64,000 nucleotides of DNA from Paragorgia papillata (lineage: Eukaryota > Cnidaria > Anthozoa > Scleralcyonacea > Coralliidae), in the NCBI GenBank assembly GCA_035771165.1, contig JAWNZC010000265.1, positions 907,001 through 971,000 of the forward strand. The letters run 5' to 3'. Below are positions 26,440 through 53,900 of the stretch, piece by piece. Below the pieces are notes generated by a model. The model did no database searches. It was not told the DNA's origin and saw only the letters and a list, made by a program, of their open reading frames with translations. Position 1 is the stretch's first letter. Each line of letters starts with the position of its first letter. Both the position numbers and the translations under genes were made by a program.

Positions 26440-27329
26440 AAATCAAACCATTTATTGAAACCTACGTGCAAGAATCAAGTTTTTGTCATCTAAAAAGTGC
26501 ATCAGCCGAATGTTATTTCTCGTTAGCTTCACTGATTTCATCCCGAATTGCTGTGTTGGTTGGTAGGACCTACCAACCAACATTGGCAACATGGCCGCTG
26601 TGTCGTTGTCCTCTAAATCTCAGGGGATTGATTGCAACCCACCAATTGATCTCTACTATATACATTACTTTCTCTCTCCATTCCTAAGTCAGATCTCAAT
26701 TACCTTTACGCATTTACCACCTCTATCTATCCCGGGACTAGCTTCTAAACGGATGAGAACTAGCAGTCCTTGCTTTCTCGTATTAAATCGACCACTCCAT
26801 TTAATACGGATGTGCAACAGCAAGTCAATTTTGATCTAACAACAGTGGGTTAATCATAACGGCCTGCTCGCAGGCTACCTCCGTACTGTCAACATCCTGG
26901 ATTAATGATCGCGCTCTCTGGCCCCGGTTAACAAGCAGTTATTTATTGAAAACTATAAATCACACTAATCGTCTATCCTGACCAATATACATATATTTAC
27001 TGGTGCAATTTTCAGAGTATGCCGGCATCTGGCATAATTTGCGCTTTCCCAGCATGCTTTCCCAGCTGACCGTGCCAGAGCAGTGAAAGAGAAGACCCTG
27101 GGAACGAGGTTAAAAGCATGCAATATGAACATGGCGACTAACTGAGGTCTAAACAAAAGGTGAAGACAAAATTCAGATTACCAAGTTTGGGATTGATTAT
27201 GAGAATGTAAAAAGATAATAAGTTGAATATATTTAAAACTGTACCCATTTTTACGTATCCACAGCTTGACTTTTGTCACTTGATTCAAATATTCTTGAAA
27301 CTAAAGAGAGTTGTAACAATATTTACAAA
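26440..27329 (+). other. upstream region of the SMARCE1-like gene
   Basis: No convincing coding exon was seen. It contains a perfect hairpin GTTGGTTGGTAGGACCTACC near 26557-26583 and the dispersed motif CCTGGGAACGAGG near 27097-27109. The last few hundred bases before the ATG at 27330 presumably include the promoter and 5' UTR; no TATA box stands out. An upstream 5' UTR exon cannot be excluded. Confidence 0.4.
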
Positions 27330-44929
<17,600 letters not shown>

Positions 44930-45757
44930 GTAAAGAAAAAACACACCGACATTTTTTGAACAATATAACTAATTCACGACTGATTTACAATTAAATTTCT
45001 AATTTATTTTTTCTTATTTTATAGTCGGCTAAAATTTCGTGATTATTCGCTATGTGGCGCATGCGCTTGGCTAACACAGCAGAAGATGTTTGTATTTGAA
45101 GTGGATACAGACGTACACTAAATATATTTAAATTTTTAGTTTTTGAAGTTTGTAGTGAAATGTACATTATATTAAATTGGATTTCCACTGGGCGTAAAAT
45201 GTCGCGCGCTCTCGACTTTTCTATTGTACAAATAGCGAAGCGCACAGTTCCTATTTATAGACCAAAACTCAGACAAACGAACCGAAATTGAATCTCGAGG
45301 GATTTCTAATGAGCAATTTTCTTTTGTTGGAAACGCAAGAATAAATTATAAACTCAGACAAACATGAATTCGACGTCATCTGTGCGCTTCGCTGTTGAAT
45401 AGTTTTCCAGCTCATTCCACGTGGAAATTCGCAAGATAAAAGGGAAAAAGTCGCGGACTTTGTTTTACATTTTACGACTAGTGGAAATGCAGCCCAACGC
45501 TCAATATATAGTTATTGTGTCTACTTTCGTCGTATAGTGAATACATGTTATTCATATAGTTAATTGAATACACTCGAACATTTATATCCTTGTTTCCAGG
45601 GCTTTCTGATTTTTATGTTTACCAAGGACGCCCTGGGAACGAGGATGACTCAAACATACGCATAGTTTTTGTATCTACTGCGCATGCGGTCCGAGCAGTC
45701 TGACGCAGTAGATACATGTACGCCCAAGCATGACTATTTTTCAATACTGTGGAGACA
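44930..45757. other. region downstream of the last certain SMARCE1-like exon
   Basis: Searched for a C-terminal acidic exon; only the tentative micro-exon at 45083-45121 was found. Contains the dispersed motif CCCTGGGAACGAGGA near 45630 and a repeat with CGCAGTAGATACA shared, inverted, with about 60490-60650. Confidence 0.4.
45083..45121 (+). CDS. possible terminal micro-exon of the SMARCE1-like gene
   Basis: After acceptor ACACAGCAG the phase-0 frame reads KMFVFEVDTDVH then TAA. It vaguely resembles the 'LKVEVDMEK' stretch that follows exon 12 in vertebrate SMARCE1. The polypyrimidine tract is poor and the match short, so this is a tentative call only. Confidence 0.2.
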   Translation, partial: KMFVFEVDTDVH

Positions 45758-45987
45758 CCATAGAGATCATATAAATACTAGAGGGGGCATTGGCGTGAAA
45801 ATTTTGTAACCACATGGCAGCCGCCATTACCTATGATATTTCAGTCAATTGGTTGGCAAATGTACTAGACCCAGTCCTTTGCCAACCAACGCGCCCAATG
45901 TTTGCCTCCAAAAAAATCAATTGGTTACCCGCGGCTGACTGAAATTAAAATAGGATGCCCCCTCTAGTATTTATATGATCTCTATGG
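45758..45987. mobile_element. 230-bp MITE with 33-bp perfect inverted ends
   Basis: Begins CCATAGAGATCATATAAATA and ends with the exact reverse complement over 33 bp. The centre contains another inverted pair, CAATTGGTTGGCAAA and TTTGCCAACCAA. No coding capacity. Confidence 0.88.
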
Positions 45988-46635
45988 GAAACACAGCATA
46001 CATCATACTGTAGGTCATTCATGTGCTAATAAACTGCGGACCCTTTCCAAACAATGGCGGAACTGAACGTTTTTTGTAATAGCAGCACCGCAGACCTTGT
46101 TTTGCTTATTATTTGACCGTGAGTTGACGGAGCCACTCGAATCGTTATAATTTTGAATGTTTTAATACTTTGATAAAGGTTACCCGTGTGATTTGATTTG
46201 TTTTTTAAACTGCTTGCGTGTATAAATTGCATGGTATAAAGAATTCTAAGAAAAAAGGGACCGACCTTTGCAGCGAAAGCGCTTTACCTAATTAGGTGCT
46301 GATTACATGAACCAATTCTTCTTTGTAAATTTAGTTTATGCAAGTTTCAAAACCACAGTGAGATCCTAATCAATCGCGTGAGCCCTGTTAACCAGTCTAG
46401 CTCGGCTCATATAATCACCCCCTTAGTATGTTTACGTCGTTATATTGAAGTGAGAGTAATTAATGGCGAATAAGTTAAGCAAGCCCTGTGTTTTTCGTGC
46501 TACTCGCTCTTATAAGTATCCTATAAGAAGACTCAATTATTGTCACTTTCCATATCGAAATAGGGAGTATAGCCCATGCAACCAATCAGATCAACTTGCA
46601 TCCAGAAAATTGCCACTAATCGTGATTAGTATAAA
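45988..46635. other. intergenic, no gene seen
   Basis: AT-rich, no exon recognised. Contains GCTTTACCTAATTAGGTGC near 46271, which may pair with repeats about 500 bp on. Confidence 0.3.
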
Positions 46636-46803
46636 TAGATCGTTTTCACCTGACGTCACGGCGGCCATATTGGTGTACCAAAACAATGAAATGGCGGCCA
46701 TATTGGTGTACGGTATGGGAATTAGCTCTTTCTTATTCAAATATTTCGTATTGTTTCACCACCCCCATGGGGTCACCGATCACGTGAGTGAAAACGATCC
46801 ATA
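46636..46803 (+). mobile_element. MITE-B, intact copy 2
   Basis: Ends TAGATCGTTTTCAC / GTGAAAACGATCCATA. It retains both GGCGGCCATATTGGTGTAC repeats, TGACGTCA and CACGTG. Confidence 0.9.
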
Positions 46804-46991
46804 CACAGGTGATTATAGAAAATCACGCGCGCTGATTGGTCGAGCTACTTCGGATTAATTCTCGATAATCACCTACAGCGTTTATTCAAAATGGCCGCCA
46901 GCCAAGTTGTCAATGCGACAGACAGACGAGGAAATTAACAATTTTAAAGAAAATGTTGTTCCTAAAAGTACGAAAATGTGTATTTATACTA

Positions 46992-47098
46992 AAACAATTA
47001 TTCGCCTCAGGCTCAGTGAATATTGGTGAATAATAACCTCGACTTCGTCTCGGTTATTATACACCGATATTCACCTCGCCTTTGGCGAATAATTGTTA
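46992..47098. repeat. hairpin AACAATTATTCGCC
   Basis: AACAATTATTCGCCTCAGGC mirrors GCCTTTGGCGAATAATTGTT, with inner arms GTGAATAT / ATATTCAC and centre CGACTTCGTCTCGG. A fold-back element. Confidence 0.85.
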
Positions 47099-47556
47099 AA
47101 TATTTGCAACATTTATGTACACATTAAGATAATGATATCTTAGAAAATATGCCAGTTAGATTGTTAGCCATTCATACTATCGGTTTTATGTCCGTGTTAT
47201 GAGTCACACTGCGGTTTTTACTCGATCTCGCGAGTGAGTTGATATATGCATTTGATCTAATAACGTATGCTGATCTGTTTACAAATGCAAAAGAATGCAA
47301 ACATGCTCACAGAGTCAACAAGTTATTTCAGTGCTCGTGGAAATGGTGTGATACGAAGTAAAATTGAACATCTTAACAAGTCATTGCTATATATATACTG
47401 TATATAAAACACCTTTTACTCTGTCGAAGATGAGTAATTCAGGTTCTGTATGAGAAACCACCTGAAGTTCAATGTGAAGATTCTTTTGTCTGACCGCTCA
47501 CTTGAATATTTTATAAAATAATGAGCTTTTTATAATATTTCTTTTCAACTATGTAG

Positions 47557-47708
47557 GAGACGTGGTTAACGTCGCGTGAAGATTATTCTTCCGACACCAA
47601 GAATGTTGGAAGAGCGAAATCTGACATATAACCAGTGTTTGAAGACAAAATGAATGACTGAGTCCCTGATAACTAGTTCATTAGCTTGACAACACAGCGA
47701 CGAAAGGG
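47557..47708 (+). promoter_or_regulatory. probable 5' UTR of the synaptotagmin-like gene
   Basis: CTTTTCAACTATGTAG at 47541-47556 looks like a splice acceptor, so the first coding exon may be preceded by a 152-nt leader. A four-codon upstream ORF (ATG AAT GAC TGA, 47650-47661) precedes the main ATG at 47709. The non-coding first exon and promoter were not located. Confidence 0.4.
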
Positions 47709-47937
47709 ATGAGAGGAATTCCATCTCAAACCTGTGCTTGGCTTCTGATGAAACAACTATGGCTTGTCGCTGTTGTTTTTGTTCTTCTAAGTACTTCTAT
47801 TGCAACTGGTCCAACCACAGAAAACGGAGAAACATCAATATTGCTTACTACTCCAGTAAATACCATGAAAAGTGTTAGGAATGAAACAACAGAACCTCAG
47901 AGTATAATACCTCATGTCAATGTTACAGCGGCTACAG
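47709..47937 (+). CDS. synaptotagmin-like exon 1: signal peptide and luminal region
   Basis: The hydrophobic run LWLVAVVFVLLSTSIATG is followed by a Thr/Ser-rich segment with two N-glycosylation sequons. Ends in phase 1 at donor GTATAG. Confidence 0.8.
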
Positions 47938-50900
47938 GTATAGCATTTAAAACTCATATTTTAACTTCATACCACCTCAGCCCACGACGTTGTAGCCTAT
48001 GTAGATGAACAGGTTATGATATGTCTATATACATGGGTATCTTTGCTATTTATTAGAACATGTTTCTCTCACAACTGTAGAAACGTTACTTATAAGCGTT
48101 ATCGTTTGTCGTGCTATTGGGAGTTAGGTGTGTTACAAGCTTGACTGCGGTTGCTCTGCAGGCAGTCATTCACTCTGTGATATTACCAATATTGCAATAA
48201 CATAAACCTCGTGGTAGCGAAGTCATTCCTGTATAGGCTAACTGGATTCACAGACATTGTTAATAAAATAAGTAATTCCTTACACGTGTGACGAGTTTAA
48301 ACTGCACCAGTGCCAATGGCATGTGATCGATTAGTTGAGTGGTTGAGCGACAGAGTTAAGCGAGAGCAAAAAAAACAGCATTCACGCGTGAAATAGGATG
48401 CTTATGTGGATCGACCGTAAGGTTGGCAAGGCAGTATATTAAACGTCCATGTCACAATTATCTAACGTTTCGAGCGAAAGCCCTTCGTCGGAGAGGAAGG
48501 GCCTTCGCTCGAAACGTTAGACTCTTACGTTCTCTGTTTCGGCAGTATATCTAACCTTACTATATTTCGATTGTTGTCAGTTCTACACTGTCTACGCAGC
48601 ACGCTACTTTTATTTCACAATTATCTATTTGATTCTTGAACGCTCTGTGGCTATGAAGGGAGTAAATGGTTTTACGTTATTTTTCATTGACATTATCGTT
48701 TATATATTGCAAGAGTAAAGCCTAAAGATCGATGACTTAAATCAATCTGACACTCCAGTGTGGACTCAGATCTATGTTTTGTTTGAACATGACTTCTAGG
48801 ATTAATATTGCCGACGACTCAATCACTGCTTCGGTATAATATTAGACTTGGGTCAAGTCTGTCTCTCGAGGAGAATGTACGTGATAAGAATAGCGGTATA
48901 TATAAGGCAGAGTCTCAGTCACGCTGATGGCAGTTTGTTTCTGTTGCACCTTGCATGTTGTCAGTTGTGAAGCCGAGTTACCCGCCATGTATAGAAATTC
49001 AATGCTATCCCGGTGTCACGGTCTCAGTGATCCCCCAGTCTGAGTTATCCCCTACGACCAACTGCGCAGTTATCCCATGCTTTTCTTCATTGATATTGTC
49101 GTTTATCTAACTCAAAAAAATACGTATAATCATGGAAACCATACTTTTATCACGTTCTTTTATGCCCTGATGAAGTATCGAGTTTAGCGAGACGAAAGCT
49201 TAGCGAACTATTATTTACATGAGTTACATGGTATTGACATTCGTAATAATCACAGACATTTTAAAAGTATGGTTTCCATGATTATACGTATTTTTTGAGT
49301 TAGAACAACGACAATATCAATGCAGAAAAGCAGGGGATAACTGCGCAGTTGGTCTTGGGGGATAACTCAGAGTGGGGGATCGCTGAGACCGTGACACCGG
49401 CAGAGTGTTTATATGAGACAGGCGGGTAACTCGGCCAGCCGAGATCCCGGCAAAACAGCCGAGATCTTGGCATGCCGGAATGAAAATATTCCCATATAAA
49501 CACTCTCTTGTCGGGTAACTCGGCTACCCGAGTTGAATTCGTCACAACAGCGCACGCGCCACTTATGAAGACAATCGGAAACTGACGAAGCCTTCGCTCG
49601 AAACGTTAGATTCCTACGTTCTCTGTTTCGGCAGTATATCTAACCTAAGTTACTATATTTCGATTGTTGTTTCTACACTGCCTACGCAGCACGCTACTTT
49701 TATTTCACTATTCGGAAACTGAGTGGGCGGCTTTGCCGAGTAACTCGTCTCATATAAACACTCATCTTTTTTCAACTTGGCTTGCCAGGTAACTCGCCTA
49801 GCCGGGTAACTCGCCTCATATAAACACTCATCTTTTTTCAACTCGGCTTGCCGGGTAACTCGCCTAGCCGGGTAACTCGGCTCCATATAAACAGGTCTTA
49901 AATATAAAGACGTAAAAAGACGAAGTGTCATTAGCATCGTCATACAGATTGCATGCGTGAATGCGCACGCATAAATATTTAGAGCATTGCCAGAATGGCC
50001 ACCGAATTAGAATTCTTTTTTGTGCATATAAATTAGCCCTTATGACATCGTTTTAAAGCAAAAATTATTTTGGTTTCCCGCATGAAAACGAGTTCATGAG
50101 GGATAATTTATATGTATATAAAGGAATATTAATTCGTCGACCATTTTTGAATAAGGTGTATTGTGTGTAAGATTTGAAATAGCTAGTACATAAAGTCATT
50201 CACCAAAGTTAGCACTGAGAAATGATTAGAAATAAGTGGAATCTTTATTTTCACTGACGACGTTTTGGACGATGTAGTTTTCTTTAGCCGAAACTTTACC
50301 TTACGAGTTGAATTTTCTTTTCGTTTGTCTAGCTGATAGAGAAAGGAAGGTTCTCCTCACAGAATATAAAAACTTAAATTCAGAAATAAGAAATAGCCCC
50401 TGATTTTAAATTTATTTTTCTATTTTAGATTGGATCAAACATCACAAGAAACAAGCAGCCATTGGGCTTATTGTTGGTGTCTCCATTGCAGTGCTCATCA
50501 TCATTTTTATTTGCTGTTGTATCTCTAAATTTACTGTGGCAAAAATTAAAAGAAACAAGAAGAAAAAAGGCGGTGCTTTACGAGGATATTTAAAAAAATT
50601 TAAATTACCAAAATTTAAAATGCCAAAATTGAAATTATTTAAAGTTCAGCCAAAAGGAGGTTTTGGAAAAGAAATAGTAAGTAGCAGTTTCTTTATTCCA
50701 AGCATTACGTATATAAATCATAATCTTATCTCATCTCCATCTCATACACAATGATTTTGTATGGTATAAAATACATTTGGAACGCAAAGTTCCTTCTGTA
50801 TTAATGAAAAATTAATCTGGGAAAGTTTTAAAGTCATTCTAATAATTTTTTACTTGAACTGATCGGTGAACTTATATAAAACTGCCGTGGGTAAAATCAA

Positions 50901-53900
50901 CCTCGTACCCAGGGTCTTATGTCTGCTTAATTTAATTACCACAAGGATCTCGTATTTGCTCGGTTTTCACTGCCGAAATTTTCAGTTTGTCAATCGCTAC
51001 TGACACTGACACTGTAAATTAAAATTATATTGAAATACTAACAAGTTGATTTTATTTTTTATCAGAAAAATATCGGATCTCTGAAATTCTCACTTTTCTA
51101 CGAGAAGAAAACGTAAGTATAAATAACGAGTTACTGACGCCATTTAACGTCCGTTGTTATGCAGATCTTAAACTATACTAAAGGTAGGGTGGGCAAGATA
51201 TCTCGGTGAATATGGGCACCGCTAGGGCACCGCCATCTTGAACCAGTGGATGAACCAGTTAGAAGATAAACAGGCGCGTTGGGGCAAGGGACTGGATATA
51301 CCTTTTGCCTCCGATCTCAATATCGTACCCAGAGCCTGCGATCCTTTTGGTCATCACCAAGCTCCAATCTGCAAAATGACAATTTTCCATTTGGAACAAA
51401 GTGAGAGACTGTCCCGGGGACTGCATGGTGAGAATAGAGGCTTTTGGGATAGGCTTATTTATGATAGGGATTATACTCTATCTAAATAAAAGTTTCATTC
51501 ATTCAGGAGCAGCAAGCCAGAATTCATTGAGATTCACTATCCAAAGAGAGATAATCGTGAGATGACGTAGCAGCGGATTGATTGATTAATTGCAAAGTGT
51601 GTGCATGAATAGTGCATATGATTATTTCCCAACGCATTTTAACACGGCGACGCTCTAGTTTTTATATCAAATTCTGGCTTTCAACTGACAATTTAATTTT
51701 AATTCTTTCTGGGCGGCATCCAATTCTCAAGTCTTATGTGTTTTTCTCTTGCTACTGCCAGACGATTTTACTTGTCTTGTCACATGGAAAATCCAACGAT
51801 GGAAAAGGGTTAATTTTAATTACATGTTACATTTTTAGTTAATCTTAATAAATAAACAATAACTAGCCTTTATCCCATGACACACCCAAAATGCATTGTT
51901 CCAAGAGACGCGTTAAATCCTTTATCCAACTGTCTTAAACGACGTCAAGTGGGCAGGGCCTTGGAGAGAGGGAAATTGTGGGGTAAAAATGCTCATCAGT
52001 ATGCGATAACTAGTTATCTATTTATCACGCTATATATGCATACAAATGAGATTAACACTGCTAATTTAAACCGCAAATGGCTTTCATTCACTGAAACAAA
52101 GCATTTTATCGATTGTCAGAAATGTGTTTTGACCTTGCTTTCAATCAGGTATTGTCTTTTCATGTAATTTTGGGTGTGTCATGGGAAGCTTCACTCGCGA
52201 TGTTAAATCCCATATCACATTCGTGACCATTAATTAACCTATACTTAGCATGACTACTTAACTAAACTCATAAAGTAATCAAGGAGAGTTAAAAAAGGTT
52301 AAATAAAGACCGTTATAATAAATATTTTATTATAAGTAATAACATGACTTGAGGAAAATTAGCGATTATATTTCCCCTTTGCCTCGGGAAGATTTGTAAA
52401 ACCCCTCGGGCCTGCGGCCCTCGGACTTTCACAAATCTTCCCGAGGCAAAGGGGAAATTTAATCGCTAATTTCCCTCAAGTCATGTTATTAGTTTGTAAT
52501 ATTATGATCGCCGAGGAAAACTTTGAGAATCTTACCGACAGGAAGTTTACACGGTTGATCAGAGAAGTTGCATCTAATTTTCCCGTGCATATTGATGAGG
52601 GAAAATATATGCAAGCGGGAAATTTAGAAGAAGATTTCTTTGTCTTCTAATTTTCCCTCATCAACATGCACGGGAAAATTAGAAGACAAAGGATAAATTT
52701 CCCTCTTGCATGAGCGATGAGGGAAATACGAGGTTTACATTCCCTCGGAGAACAAAAGAATCCGAGGCGATCATGGTATTACTAAAATAAATGTGTTTAA
52801 TAAAAGACTACATGCATGCATGCTCTATACTGACTCATTATTTCATTTTCCTAACACAATCTACTTTTATTGTTTTTTCTAGTGGAGAACTTTACATCAA
52901 TATAAAGAGTGCCGAAAATTTATCATTAAAGTCGTCAGCTTTCGTGTCATTTAATTTTGTTCAAGTTGAGCTTGATCCATTTTCAGTGGCCGCAAGTGCA
53001 ATGGGAGAACGTTACGAGACAAAACGAGTCAGAAATAGTGTTTGTCCAGTTTTTAATGACGTCATTATTATTAAAATTCTTCCGAACGAATTGAAGGAGC
53101 AGACATTGTTATGCTACGTCTTTGATGAAAATAGAATTTCACCGAGAGATTTTATTGGAGTTGCGACATTAGAACCTCATAGCCATGGCTTTAAGGACAT
53201 TTATGGAATAGAAAAGGATTTTGAAGAAACTCTCAAATGGAGAAAAGGAGTAAGTCATCAATAAATCATAAATAACTTTACAATCTTATACCCAGGACCA
53301 TTTGTAAGAGTTGCGCAAAAGTGGCTGCCATGTAGAGAAGAACAAGTGGTCGTGATATGGTTTTCAACTAGAGGCTCGTCCTGAAAATACACCGTATTTT
53401 GTGCATTTTTTACTTGAACTTAATTTAAACGTGCCAATGGCTGAGCGTTCACCAGGGTATCAAGTTACTTCATGTAAGCCTGACCCAAACACAAACGCTA
53501 ATCCTAACCCAGGAATTCGTGCGTCTAGGACATTGACTTAGAACCCTTTTTTCGGCACACATGAGCCTAAATACGAGATTCTTCAACTTATGCTAACCTT
53601 TTGTGCGGGAAAACCTGAAAGTAGTTTGCAAGCTATGGATGGGAAAATCGATGCAGGCTATAGCTACGAGGCTAAAAATATGTTTTCGTTGAAATGTATA
53701 GTGTTTCAGTAACCGATGAGAATTAAGTGTTCAATTAAATGTTCAATTCAAGATTTTATAAAGCAATAGTTTTGCATATTCTGTTTTCATTTCTTCAAGC
53801 AAGCCTTCTGACCTTGTTTTGTTGTTCTTGTTAAATCCTAGGGTAGAGGTGGTGATATTTTACTCAGTTTTAGATGGAACCCAAGAGATGAAATATTTCA

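Noticed and set aside
26283..26471. Minus-strand ORF with EGRK repeats
   Set aside because: Translation of the CCTT microsatellite.
26965..27156. 63-codon minus-strand ORF with NLVPRVF
   Set aside because: Comes from the dispersed CCTGGGAACGAGG repeat; no gene structure around it.
47557..47631. Terminal exon of the SMARCE1-like gene after the acceptor at 47556
   Set aside because: Gives 24 non-family residues before a stop. It lies directly upstream of the next gene's start and fits better as that gene's 5' UTR.
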